From: Clostridia bacterium
Lineage (GTDB): Bacteria; Bacillota; Clostridia; Oscillospirales; Acutalibacteraceae
Length of the DNA: 64,000 bases
Direction of reading: 5' to 3'
Assembly: GCA_024404025.1 (NCBI GenBank)
Contig: JAKSQP010000004.1
Span: 93,346 to 157,345, forward strand
The translations under genes and the position numbers were made by a program. Within the stretch, counting starts at the first letter, position 1; the number at the start of each line of letters is the position of its first letter. Shown here piece by piece: positions 32,114 through 40,774 of the stretch. The notes beneath the pieces are model-generated. The model saw nothing but the letters and a program-made list of their open reading frames with translations, had not been told where the DNA came from and searched no databases.

Positions 32114-33681
32114 AGAAAATCATAAAAAAATCAATTTCGGTCATTCTCTGTCTCTGCGTGATTTCATGCGTGCCTGCGTTCGCTTCTGCCGAGAAAACAA
32201 CGGTTGAATACGGTTCATATCCCCAAAGCCTTGTTACCGATGAGGCAACCGTAAATTCGCTCAATCAGCTCAATGCACAGTTTGTTTCATACGGCTATTA
32301 TTACGGCGAGGATGAAACGATCGGCACCTCGCAGACGGGCGACTATATGAAATATGCCGATGTTGAATTCGGCGGAACAAAATACAGAGGCGTCGTTTTC
32401 AGCTCTTACCGCCCGAATTTATCATATATGACTGCCGACACGGAGCATTCATATCAGGATGATTACGGCTATGAGCCGAATACGGTTTATTGGTTTAAGT
32501 TTGAGCCGGTAAGCTGGAAGATACTTAACGCAAAGAGCGGACTTTGCATAACCGAAAAAATTATTGATTCGCAGGCTTTCTGCGCAGGGTTTGAATATGA
32601 CGGCAATATGACTTATTATTCGAATTCAAACCGCAGCCATCTTGCAAATGAATATGCTTATTCAAAAATTTCTTCGTGGATAAGCGGCAGCTTTTCATCG
32701 GATGCGTTTTCCGCCGAGGAGCTTTCGGGCATCAACGCCGATAACGGGAAAAAGGTCTATCTTCTGAACGAAGCGAAGGCAGAAGAGCAGTTTGCAGCAG
32801 ACGAAGCAAGAAAAGCATCCGGCACGGATTACGCAAAGTGTCAGGGACTTTTTGTGAATAATTCGTGGATGCTTGCGGATTCCGATACGGATGATACAGA
32901 CGGATACGAAGGACTTAAAATCAAGGCGGTCAAGCAGTCGGGCGCAATCGGAAAAGAAGATATTTTCAGCACAAGCCTCGGCATCCGCCCTGCCGCAATG
33001 ATAGATTCGGTCATTCCCGAATATACCGTTAAATGGTGCGCAGACGGCAAGGTTACAGAGATTGTTCTGCGTGAGGATGCTCCGATAGTAAAGCCCGAAA
33101 ATCCCGTTAAAGAGGGCTATACTTTTAAGGGATGGGATAAAACCGTTCCACAGAAAATGGGAACGGAGAATCTTGAATTCAACGCAGTTTTTGAAAAGAA
33201 CACATACAAAATAACATGGAATATGTACGGTCAGCAGAAGACGGTTAATGTTCTTTACGGCGACCCGGTGAAAGCGCCTTCGCCGACCGATAAACCCTAC
33301 TATCTGTTCAGAGGATGGGATGCCGAAATCCCCGAAAAAATGCCTGCGAAGGACCTTGTGTTCAACGCAAAATATGAAGAGGCCCAGGCAGAATCAATTT
33401 CAATCAAAAAGGCTCCCGAAAAGAGAAAATATAATTATAAGGATTCGGCTCCGGTCAGCCTTGACGGAATAGAAATCGAAGCCTCGTATAGAGACGGAAG
33501 CAAAAAAATCATAACCGATAAATCGTTGATTTCCGTTAAGGGCTTTGACACGGCATCAACCGGAACAAAGAAGATAATTGTTGAGTATCAAGGATGCGAA
33601 GCGCAGTATACCGTTAACGTTTCCTACACCTGGTGGCAGCAGATCATCAGAATTCTTCTTCTCGGATTTCTCTGGTATTGA
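32110..33681 (+). CDS. Secreted DUF6273 protein with InlB-type repeats and an Ig-like domain
   Basis: Exported protein of 523 aa. A signal peptide covers about residues 1-27 (ending AFASA). A DUF6273-type domain follows (EYGSYPQS, YMKYADVEFGGTKYRGVVF, VYWFKFEPVSWKIL, LGIRPAAMI). Then come two Listeria-Bacteroides-type repeats (PVKEGYTFKGWDKTVP and PYYLFRGWDAEIPEKMP) and a bacterial Ig-like segment, ending in a hydrophobic helix that may anchor the protein. The family is common in gut Clostridia and its function is unknown. It overlaps the GH5-like gene by 4 bp and ends the five-gene operon. Confidence 0.82.
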   Translation: MKKIIKKSISVILCLCVISCVPAFASAEKTTVEYGSYPQSLVTDEATVNSLNQLNAQFVSYGYYYGEDETIGTSQTGDYMKYADVEFGGTKYRGVVFSSYRPNLSYMTADTEHSYQDDYGYEPNTVYWFKFEPVSWKILNAKSGLCITEKIIDSQAFCAGFEYDGNMTYYSNSNRSHLANEYAYSKISSWISGSFSSDAFSAEELSGINADNGKKVYLLNEAKAEEQFAADEARKASGTDYAKCQGLFVNNSWMLADSDTDDTDGYEGLKIKAVKQSGAIGKEDIFSTSLGIRPAAMIDSVIPEYTVKWCADGKVTEIVLREDAPIVKPENPVKEGYTFKGWDKTVPQKMGTENLEFNAVFEKNTYKITWNMYGQQKTVNVLYGDPVKAPSPTDKPYYLFRGWDAEIPEKMPAKDLVFNAKYEEAQAESISIKKAPEKRKYNYKDSAPVSLDGIEIEASYRDGSKKIITDKSLISVKGFDTASTGTKKIIVEYQGCEAQYTVNVSYTWWQQIIRILLLGFLWY

Positions 33682-33702
33682 TTCATTCAGTGCTGAAATA
33701 AC

Positions 33703-33755
33703 AAAAAAGAGCTTTAAGGCTTTATCTGTTTCCGGATAAGCTTAAAGCTCTTTTT
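33703..33755. terminator. Bidirectional terminator between two DUF6273 genes
   Basis: Stem AAAAAGAGCTTTAAG / CTTAAAGCTCTTTTT with a 22-nt loop that itself contains a short stem, flanked by A and T runs. It lies between convergent stop codons. Confidence 0.88.
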
Positions 33756-33773
33756 CTTTTTGCGGTATAGTGA

Positions 33774-34748
33774 TTATTCGGTTATCCACATGGCGGGTCT
33801 GACGCCGACATACCATCTGCCGCCGTAATCACCTTTCCATACGGAGTCAACAGGCGCGCCGTCTTTTTTCAAGCCGCCCAGCGCAACGCAGGTGGCCATT
33901 CTGTCCGTGCCTCCGGGCGTCCTGAGCCACCAGATTGCGCCCTTGCCGAAATCACATTCGGCCACAACTCCTTTTTCTTTGGCATATTCGGTTGGCATGC
34001 AGAAAAAGGAAAGTTCCCCATATGTTTCGGTATTATAATCTTTAAAATATTTTTTATACTCTTCTTCGCTGAGCAGAAAAACTTTGTCTTCCGTGTCGTT
34101 TCCTCCGAAAGTATCATATTCATAATTATTCTTATTTGAATTATGGACTTTCTGTATTTTATTTTGCTCAGATATTGAGAAAGCTTGTCTGAGAAAATCT
34201 TTATTCAGCCATTTTCTGATGGAACTTTCTTCCCAGGTAACGCTTTCCGGGGTATCATTATAGTTTTTGGTATCCAGCACGTATTCGCTGATGATGAGCA
34301 TTTTGCCGTCAACCCTGTCAAGAATAATCCACGAAATATCTTCCTTGCCGTCAGAAGAAGTATTCTGTTCATATTTTCCGAAATTCAGTTTATTGAAAAC
34401 AGCAACAGATTCACTTGGCTGTTGGACTATTTCATAGATGGATTGTGTTTCTGAAATCTGTGTTTCCGAAACCGGTGTTTCCTTTGCAACTGTGTTTATG
34501 GCAGATGTTTCCTTCGCATTTTTATCGGTCTTTTTCGGATAAATCGCAGAAATCATATAGAAAATCATAGCAACGAAACAAATCAAAGACACAATTCCCA
34601 GGCAGACGAGCCTGAAAGAGCTGATTTTTTTACCGTCGCCTGAAATTGCCGATTTTTGATCCGAACCACAGTATTCACATCGGACGATTTCTTCTTTGCC
34701 GGTAACAGTCATTTCTTTGCCGCACTCTTTACATTTAAAAGTATACAT
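33774..34748 (-). CDS. Membrane-anchored zinc-ribbon DUF6273 protein
   Basis: Protein of 324 aa. A zinc ribbon (CKECGKEM...CEYCGSDQ) at residues 6-30 is followed by a membrane helix (about 45-68), a Thr/Ser/Glu-rich linker and a DUF6273 domain (NFGKYEQN, ISWIILDRVDGKMLIIS, WWLRTPGG, RWYVGVRPAMWI). The topology predicts a cytoplasmic ribbon and an external domain. GAGGAG lies 5 bp before the ATG. It is a paralogue of the convergent DUF6273 gene but without repeats. Function is unknown. Confidence 0.8.
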   Translation of the reverse strand: MYTFKCKECGKEMTVTGKEEIVRCEYCGSDQKSAISGDGKKISSFRLVCLGIVSLICFVAMIFYMISAIYPKKTDKNAKETSAINTVAKETPVSETQISETQSIYEIVQQPSESVAVFNKLNFGKYEQNTSSDGKEDISWIILDRVDGKMLIISEYVLDTKNYNDTPESVTWEESSIRKWLNKDFLRQAFSISEQNKIQKVHNSNKNNYEYDTFGGNDTEDKVFLLSEEEYKKYFKDYNTETYGELSFFCMPTEYAKEKGVVAECDFGKGAIWWLRTPGGTDRMATCVALGGLKKDGAPVDSVWKGDYGGRWYVGVRPAMWITE

Positions 34749-34808
34749 GTTTTCTCCTCATTTCATTTAATCTGTGATTCTGAAATAACGGAATGTGGAA
34801 AATTGTTT

Positions 34809-36173
34809 TTACTTAAGAATAATCGTTGCGTTGTTATCGGGAATTCCGTAATTTCCGAAGGAATGCTTTATAACTTCATAGAGGTCGAGCTGTTCGCCCT
34901 GCGAGCCGTGAAGCTTTTTATTTGCGATTCTGATAACCGGCGAAAGCTTTTTGACTATTGCAAGAAGCACTCTGCCTTCGGGAGTTTTGTCCGTGTAAGG
35001 CTGGTCGCCGCAGAATACATATCTCACAACATTGGTGAGCAGGTCAAGAAGAGGCATATCCTTTATTTCCGGCTCGGCTTTAACATGGAAAAATTTTGCC
35101 GCCTTGCCGACGGATGAATTGCAAATTCCCTTGCCGAGCTTTCCGAACACCTTAACGAGAACGGGACTCGGCTTCATGCCGATTTTTCTCATGGTTCTCG
35201 GCGGATCGTCACGAAGACCGATGAGCAGGTTGAGAATCATTGAATCGAACTGCGCCTGAAGATATTCTTCGCAGGTTTTGCCTTTTGTGTCCCATTCAAA
35301 GTCGGGCACGGGAACGCTCTTGATTTCGATTGTTTTTTCATCCTTGACGGTGCAGAATCTCATAAATGCGGGGCATCCGATAAGCGATCCGGTGCATACA
35401 TCATAGAACTTGTTGCCTTTTTCGGTTTCAACAACATTTATGCTCTGGTTGTGCATGTGGCCGGTGAAAATAAGGCTGCATCCGTTATCCGCAAGCAGGT
35501 CAATGAGCTTCTGCGCTTCTTTCTGCCTTGCATCTTTGATGAGTGAAAGGATCGGCTGGCCTGCAAGCACCGGATAATGCTCCATTGCGAAAATGAGCTG
35601 ACCGTCTGCTTTTGCCTTGTCAAGCTGTTCCTTTATCCAGCCGCAGAATTCATCGTCATAGGCGAGTGAGCGGCCTTCGGCTGTGTCGTTGCAGAGAACG
35701 AGAAGCCTGATTCCGTCTGAAATCTGCGCAACATAGCTCATGTGTTCCTTATTGAATGCAATGGCATCGTCATAACCGTAGGCGTGATAAAGGCCGTGAA
35801 GGTCATCAAATTTTATGCCTTCTGCCGGCATTTTATCGTCAGAGCCGGGGAAGCAGTAAGGGTTGAGGCTTATATCGTGAGCAGCGGTAACAACATAGAT
35901 TTTTTTGCCCGAATTGCGCAGGCTTTCAAGAAGCTTGACGAATTCATAATGGCTTTCTTTTTCGCCGTTGAAGGTGAGATCGCCTGCGATGAGAACCGTG
36001 TCGGAAAAATCACAGCTTTCAAGGAATTTGAATGCCGCACGGTTTATGGCTTCTGTTTCGGCAAAGCATTTCTGTTCCCTTTCCATAAAGGCTTCATAAC
36101 CGTCGCCGTAAGCGCCGAGAGAATTTTTGAAAAAATGTGTGTCGGTGATGAGAATGAAATTTTTTTCCTGCAT
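34809..36173 (-). CDS. Calcineurin-like metallophosphoesterase
   Basis: Protein of 454 aa with the five metal-binding blocks in order: DTHFF, GDLTFNGE, TAAHD (replacing GNHD), MEHYP and GHMHN. These coordinate two metal ions in the family. A C-terminal domain of about 180 residues with helices follows. No signal peptide, so it is cytoplasmic. The start at 36173 gives MQEKNFILITDTHF; the more upstream in-frame start lies in the promoter region and is not favoured, although the ribosome binding site here (GGCGGA) is weak. Substrate unknown. Confidence 0.82.
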   Translation of the reverse strand: MQEKNFILITDTHFFKNSLGAYGDGYEAFMEREQKCFAETEAINRAAFKFLESCDFSDTVLIAGDLTFNGEKESHYEFVKLLESLRNSGKKIYVVTAAHDISLNPYCFPGSDDKMPAEGIKFDDLHGLYHAYGYDDAIAFNKEHMSYVAQISDGIRLLVLCNDTAEGRSLAYDDEFCGWIKEQLDKAKADGQLIFAMEHYPVLAGQPILSLIKDARQKEAQKLIDLLADNGCSLIFTGHMHNQSINVVETEKGNKFYDVCTGSLIGCPAFMRFCTVKDEKTIEIKSVPVPDFEWDTKGKTCEEYLQAQFDSMILNLLIGLRDDPPRTMRKIGMKPSPVLVKVFGKLGKGICNSSVGKAAKFFHVKAEPEIKDMPLLDLLTNVVRYVFCGDQPYTDKTPEGRVLLAIVKKLSPVIRIANKKLHGSQGEQLDLYEVIKHSFGNYGIPDNNATIILK

Positions 36174-36265
36174 AATATCCGCCTCAACTTTTACAGTTAA
36201 TATACCTATTATATATGCTTTTTTTGATGATTGCAACATATAAAAGCCGATTCCGAAAAAAGATG

Positions 36266-36294
36266 TTGACTTTAGCGATTTTATGTGCTAAAAT
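36266..36294 (+). promoter_or_regulatory. Promoter of the T-box/ior operon
   Basis: TTGACT (36266-36271), a 17-bp spacer and TAAAAT (36289-36294), directly upstream of the T-box leader. Confidence 0.85.
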
Positions 36295-36302
36295 ACGAAT
36301 AC

Positions 36303-36566
36303 ATTAAAAATGCTATGACGAAAACGAAGTAAGCGTCGATAAACCTTTTCAGAGAGCCGCCGGCTGGTGAGAGGCGGCAAAGGTCCGGCAGCCGAATTAC
36401 CTTTCCGAGCAGCAGGCTGAAAGCGGTTGAAAGCGCAAGTAGGTGAAGCCGGGTAACGCCCGTTAAAGCGTTAAGGGCTGTAAGGCTCTGAGGCTGCGGA
36501 AGCAGTAAATTGAGGTGGTACCACGGGAAACTCTCGTCCTCTGTGAAAAATCACGGAGGATTTTTT
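36303..36566 (+). promoter_or_regulatory. T-box riboswitch leader, probable tyrosine (UAC) specifier
   Basis: The T-box core reads GAGGTGGTACCACGGG (36512-36527) and is followed by the terminator stem TCCTCTGTGA / TCACGGAGGA and six T (to 36566). Stem I has the AGTA motif at 36328-36331, a distal helix GCCGCC/GGCGGC with the GGTGAGAG loop, and the specifier loop CGAATTACCTTTCCGAGC. Aligned with the Bacillus glyQS leader (CGAAA-GGC-AUUCUU-GAGC), the specifier is TAC at 36398-36400. Uncharged tRNA-Tyr would then favour read-through into the ligase-iorAB genes. The specifier assignment is by alignment from memory. Confidence 0.9.
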
Positions 36567-36612
36567 GTTTTATAGACTCCGCTGAAAACCGAAAACAAAG
36601 GAGAAAAAAGAA

Positions 36613-38250
36613 ATGGTAATTACTGAAATCCTTGAAAGAAATTCAAGACTTTACGGAAATGACATTGCTCTTGTTGAAATCAATCCATCGGAGGAAAGAG
36701 ACAATGCGATGAACTGGAGAGAGGCAAGCCTCATCGAAACGGCAACTCCGAACGCACCTTATCGCCGTGAAATGAGCTGGAGGACCTTTGACCGCAGAGC
36801 CAACAGATTTGCAAATCTGCTTCTCAGCAGAGGGATTCCGAGGGGAGCAAAGGTCGGAATGCTGATGATGAACTGCCTTGAATTCCTTCCCATTTATTTC
36901 GGCATTCTCAAAGCGGGATGCGTTGTTGTGCCGATGAATTACCGCTATTCAAGCGATGAAATTCTTTATTGTGCAGACCTTGCGGACCTTGAGGTTCTTG
37001 TTTTCGGCCCCGAATTCGTAGGCAGAATGGATGCCATTTCGGATAAGCTTGAAAAAATTAACACGATGTTTTTCGTCGGAGAGGGCAAACCCGATTATGC
37101 CGAGGATTGCCTCAGCCTTATGAGATTCTGTTCCGAGAATCTTCCTCCCGTTGAGCTTTCGGAGGAAGATTATGCGGCTATCTATTTTTCATCGGGAACA
37201 ACGGGCTTCCCGAAAGCAATTCTTCATAATCACCGTGCGCTTTATTGCTCCTGCCTTACGGAGCAGAATCATCATTCGCAGAAAAAGGACGATGTTTTCC
37301 TCTGCATTCCTCCGCTCTATCACACGGGCGCAAAAATGCACTGGTTCGGCAGTCTTCTTTCGGGCAGCAAGGCAGTTCTTTTGAGAGGCGTTAAGCCCGA
37401 ATGGATCCTGCGCACCGTTACCGAAGAAAAATGCACGATAGTCTGGCTCCTTGTTCCCTGGGCGCAGGATATCCTTGATGCAATTGATTCGGGAAGGATC
37501 AAGCTCAATGATTATCTTCTTGAACAATGGAGACTGATGCACATCGGCGCTCAGCCGGTTCCGCCCAGCATGATAAAAAGATGGATGGAAAAATTCCCCC
37601 ATCACCAGTATGACACGAATTACGGCCTGAGCGAATCCATCGGTCCCGGCTGCGTTCACCTTGGAGTTGAAAATATCAACAAGGTCGGTGCGATAGGCAA
37701 GGCGGGTTATCTTTGGGAAACAAAGGTCATTGATGAAAACGGCAATGAAATTGCAGACGGCGAGGTCGGCGAGCTTGCGGTCAAAGGCCCCGGAGTTATG
37801 CAGTGTTACTATAAGAATCCCGAAGCATCAGCCGAAATTCTTCATGACGGCTGGCTTTACACGGGCGATATGGCAAGAATAGATGAAGATGGATTTATCT
37901 ATCTTGTTGACAGAAAGAAAGATGTTATCATTTCGGGCGGCGAAAATCTTTATCCCGTTCAGATCGAAGATTTCCTGCGCAAGCACGATAAAATCAAGGA
38001 TGTTGCGGTTATCGGTCTTCCCGATCCGAGAATGGGCGAAATTGCCGCCGCAATAATTGAAATCAAAGACGGCATGGAATGCACGGAAGATGAAATCAAC
38101 GAATTCTGCAAGGAGCTTCCGAGATATAAGCGCCCGAGAAAGATATTCTTTGAAAAAGTTCCCCGCAATCCGACCGGAAAAATCGAAAAGCCTGCCCTTC
38201 GCCAGAAATACTGCCACGGCAGACTTGTTGAAGCGCAGATCAATTCTTAA
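36613..38250 (+). CDS. AMP-dependent acyl-CoA synthetase/ligase (candidate aryl-acid CoA ligase)
   Basis: Adenylate-forming enzyme of 545 aa. It shows the phosphate-binding loop YFSSGTTGFPKA (about residue 192), the aromatic motif NYGLSES, YTGD, the hinge DRKKDVIISGGENL and the catalytic lysine in NPTGKIEK. It would activate a carboxylic acid with ATP and CoA. The first gene after the T-box and followed by iorA after 14 bp, it is predicted to activate an arylacetate such as 4-hydroxyphenylacetate. It belongs to the general class I superfamily and is not closely similar to phenylacetate-CoA ligase PaaK in length or motifs, so the substrate is inference. AAAGGAG precedes the ATG. Confidence 0.85.
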   Translation: MVITEILERNSRLYGNDIALVEINPSEERDNAMNWREASLIETATPNAPYRREMSWRTFDRRANRFANLLLSRGIPRGAKVGMLMMNCLEFLPIYFGILKAGCVVVPMNYRYSSDEILYCADLADLEVLVFGPEFVGRMDAISDKLEKINTMFFVGEGKPDYAEDCLSLMRFCSENLPPVELSEEDYAAIYFSSGTTGFPKAILHNHRALYCSCLTEQNHHSQKKDDVFLCIPPLYHTGAKMHWFGSLLSGSKAVLLRGVKPEWILRTVTEEKCTIVWLLVPWAQDILDAIDSGRIKLNDYLLEQWRLMHIGAQPVPPSMIKRWMEKFPHHQYDTNYGLSESIGPGCVHLGVENINKVGAIGKAGYLWETKVIDENGNEIADGEVGELAVKGPGVMQCYYKNPEASAEILHDGWLYTGDMARIDEDGFIYLVDRKKDVIISGGENLYPVQIEDFLRKHDKIKDVAVIGLPDPRMGEIAAAIIEIKDGMECTEDEINEFCKELPRYKRPRKIFFEKVPRNPTGKIEKPALRQKYCHGRLVEAQINS

Positions 38251-38264
38251 AGGAGACAATGAAA

Positions 38265-40001
38265 ATGAAATCACTTATGCTCGGCAACGAAGCGGTTGCC
38301 AGAGGTCTTTATGAAGCAGGCTGCGGCTTTGTTTCAAGCTATCCGGGCACACCGAGCACCGAAATAACCGAAACAGTTGCAAAATATAAAGAGGTTTATG
38401 CGGAATGGGCTCCGAATGAAAAGGTTGCAATGGAAGCCGCTTTCGGCGCAAGCCTTTCCGGCACGAGAAGCTTCTGCGGAATGAAGCACGTTGGCCTCAA
38501 TGTTGCCGCAGACCCTCTTTTCACAATTTCCTACACCGGCGTTAACGCAGGCATGATCATTGCCGTTGCCGATGATCCGGGAATGCATTCCTCGCAGAAT
38601 GAGCAGGATTCCCGCCATTATGCAATTGCCGCAAAGCTTCCGATGCTTGAGCCTGCCGACAGCGCAGAAGCAAAAGCGTTCACGATGCTTGCCTATGAAA
38701 TTTCGGAAAAATTCGATGCTCCCGTAATCATCAAAATGTGCACGAGAGTTGCCCATTCGCAGAGCATTGTTGAATCCGGCGAAAGAAATGAAATTGAAGC
38801 AAAGAAATACGAAAAGAACATCGAAAAATATGTTATGATGCCCGGCATGGCAAAGCGCCGCCATCCCATCATTGAAGAAAGAACAAAGAAGCTTATTGAA
38901 TTTGCCGAAACATCGGAAATCAACCGTGTTGAGGCAGGTGAAGATAAGTCAATGGGTATCATCACCTCCTCAACCTGCTATCAGTATGTTAAAGAGGTTT
39001 TCGGGGATAAATATCCCGTTCTCAAGCTCGGCATGATAAATCCTCTGCCCGTTGAGAAAATCAGGAAGTTCGCCGCTGATGTTGAAAAGGTTGTTGTTGT
39101 TGAAGAGCTTGACGGAATAATCGAAACCCATTGCAGCAGTATCGGCGTTGCCGTTAAGGGCAAGGAAATTTTCGGCTGCATCGGCGAATTCAGCCAGAAT
39201 ATCATTGCCGAAAAACTCGGAGCGGAAGTTGATAACGGCACAAAACTTGATGAAAATGTTCCGGCAAGGCCGCCCGTTATGTGTGCAGGCTGCCCCCACA
39301 GAGGGCTTTTCTATACTCTCAAGAAAAACAAGCTCAATGTTATGGGAGACATCGGCTGTTATACCCTCGGAGCAGTTGCTCCGCTTGCCGCAATTGATTC
39401 AACGATCTGCATGGGCGCTTCCGTTTCAGGCCTTCACGGCTTCAACAAGGCGGGCAATATGTCGGATAAAACCGTTGCGGTTATCGGCGATTCAACCTTT
39501 ATGCATTCGGGCGTGACCGGCCTTATCAATGTTGCCTATAACGAATCGAATTCAACCGTTATTATTCTGGATAACTCCATAACCGGAATGACCGGCCATC
39601 AGCAGAATCCCACAACGGGCTTCAATCTTAAGGGCGACCCCGCAACAAAGATCGACCTCGAATCTCTCTGCCGTGCAGTCGGAATAAAGAGAGTCAGAGT
39701 TGTTGATCCTTATAACCTCAAGGAATGCGATGAGGTCATTAAAGAAGAGGTTGACGCAGAAGAACCCTCGGTTGTTATTTCAAGAAGACCTTGTGCGCTT
39801 CTCAAATATGTTAAGCATCCCGGACCGATCACGGCAAAATCAGATAAATGTGTCGGCTGCAAGGCGTGCATGAAGATAGGCTGCCCTGCAATCAGCATTG
39901 AAAACGGCAAAGTTTCAATTGATAACACCCTCTGCACTGGCTGCGGCGTATGCACCCAGCTCTGCAAATTCGGTGTTCTCGGCGCAAAGGAGGAAAACTG
40001 A
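38265..40001 (+). CDS. iorA: Indolepyruvate ferredoxin oxidoreductase, alpha subunit
   Basis: Thiamine-diphosphate and Fe-S enzyme subunit of 578 aa that interconverts arylpyruvate + CoA and arylacetyl-CoA + CO2 with ferredoxin. The N-terminal pyrimidine-binding domain begins LMLGNEAVARGLYEAGCG, and SSYPGTPSTEI is characteristic. The TPP site is GDSTFMHSGVTGLINVAYN, with CPHRGLFYTL before it. The C-terminus holds two [4Fe-4S] ferredoxin motifs (CVGCKACMKIGCP and CTGCGVCTQLC). The ATG at 38265 has the best spacing to AGGAG (9 bp); one at 38259 is too close. Confidence 0.95.
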   Translation: MKSLMLGNEAVARGLYEAGCGFVSSYPGTPSTEITETVAKYKEVYAEWAPNEKVAMEAAFGASLSGTRSFCGMKHVGLNVAADPLFTISYTGVNAGMIIAVADDPGMHSSQNEQDSRHYAIAAKLPMLEPADSAEAKAFTMLAYEISEKFDAPVIIKMCTRVAHSQSIVESGERNEIEAKKYEKNIEKYVMMPGMAKRRHPIIEERTKKLIEFAETSEINRVEAGEDKSMGIITSSTCYQYVKEVFGDKYPVLKLGMINPLPVEKIRKFAADVEKVVVVEELDGIIETHCSSIGVAVKGKEIFGCIGEFSQNIIAEKLGAEVDNGTKLDENVPARPPVMCAGCPHRGLFYTLKKNKLNVMGDIGCYTLGAVAPLAAIDSTICMGASVSGLHGFNKAGNMSDKTVAVIGDSTFMHSGVTGLINVAYNESNSTVIILDNSITGMTGHQQNPTTGFNLKGDPATKIDLESLCRAVGIKRVRVVDPYNLKECDEVIKEEVDAEEPSVVISRRPCALLKYVKHPGPITAKSDKCVGCKACMKIGCPAISIENGKVSIDNTLCTGCGVCTQLCKFGVLGAKEEN

Positions 40002-40003
40002 CT

Positions 40004-40573
40004 ATGAAAACCAAAAACATAATGATAGTAGGTGTCGGCGGTCAGGGTACTCTGCTTGCGAGCAAGCTTCTCGGAAAGCTTCTTTTAACAAAGGGTTATG
40101 ATGTCAAGGTCAGTGAGGTTCACGGAATGAGCCAGAGAGGCGGAAGCGTTGTAACTTATGTCCGCTACGGCGATAAAGTTTATTCGCCTATCATTGATAA
40201 GGGCGAAGCTGATTTCATTCTTTCATTTGAAATGCTCGAAGCTGCCCGCTGGACCGAATATCTCGCAAAAGACGGCATGATCCTCACCAACACCCAGCAG
40301 GTAAATCCGATGCCCGTTATTACGGGAGCGGCAGAATATCCTGCGGAGCTTGAAAAGAAGATCGCCGGACTCGGCATAAAGCTTGATGCTTTTGATGCTC
40401 TTGCTCTTGCAGAGCAGGCAGGCTCATCAAAGGCGGTCAATATCGTTCTTCTCGGCAGACTTTCGAAATATTTCGATTTCACAATGGACGAATGGATGCA
40501 GGCAATTGAAACAAGCGTGCCGCCGAAATTCCTTGAAATGAATAAGAAGGCTTTTATGCTCGGCAGAGAATAA
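40004..40573 (+). CDS. iorB: Indolepyruvate ferredoxin oxidoreductase, beta subunit
   Basis: Gamma-type domain subunit of 189 aa that completes the IOR enzyme with IorA. The Rossmann-like start NIMIVGVGGQGTLLASKLL and the SEVHGMSQRGGSVV motif (substrate/CoA region) are hallmarks. Length is normal. AAAGGAGG overlaps the end of iorA and the gene starts 2 bp after its stop. A strong terminator ends the operon. Confidence 0.95.
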   Translation: MKTKNIMIVGVGGQGTLLASKLLGKLLLTKGYDVKVSEVHGMSQRGGSVVTYVRYGDKVYSPIIDKGEADFILSFEMLEAARWTEYLAKDGMILTNTQQVNPMPVITGAAEYPAELEKKIAGLGIKLDAFDALALAEQAGSSKAVNIVLLGRLSKYFDFTMDEWMQAIETSVPPKFLEMNKKAFMLGRE

Positions 40574-40580
40574 AAAATCA

Positions 40581-40610
40581 CAGGGTACGGATTTTTCGTG
40601 CCCTGTTTTT
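40581..40610 (+). terminator. Terminator of the ior operon
   Basis: Stem CAGGGTACG / CGTGCCCTG (9 bp with one G-T) with a 7-nt loop, followed by TTTTTCTTTT, 7 bp after the iorB stop. Confidence 0.9.
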
Positions 40611-40641
40611 CTTTTCAAAAGTGATAAAGTGAAAGCAAAAA

Positions 40642-40709
40642 CTTCCTTCTCCTCAAGGAGAAGGAAGAATAAGCCTTAAGTTTATGACATTGCCCTCAAG
40701 GGGAAGGAA
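40642..40709. repeat. Two related short palindromes
   Basis: A 12-bp perfect inverted repeat CTTCCTTCTCCT / AGGAGAAGGAAG with a 2-nt loop (40642-40667) is followed by a second, shorter copy of the theme (CCCTCAAGGGGAAGG, 40693-40707). They resemble dispersed intergenic palindromes and are not followed by T runs, so they are not simple terminators. Confidence 0.5.
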
Positions 40710-40730
40710 TGAAAAGCGTGAAGAACCAAG

Positions 40731-40764
40731 AAAAAGGCGGCAATCCGTTTGGACTGCCGCTTTG
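40731..40764 (-). terminator. Terminator of serS (minus strand)
   Basis: On the minus strand AAAGCGGCAGTCC pairs with GGATTGCCGCCTTT around an AAAC loop and is followed by T residues. It lies 11 bp after the serS stop. Confidence 0.85.
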
Positions 40765-40774
40765 ATCTTTGCTT

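Noticed and set aside
34656..35117. Plus-strand open frame across the two minus-strand genes at 34 kb
   Set aside because: It covers the ends of two well-supported genes and has no coding features.
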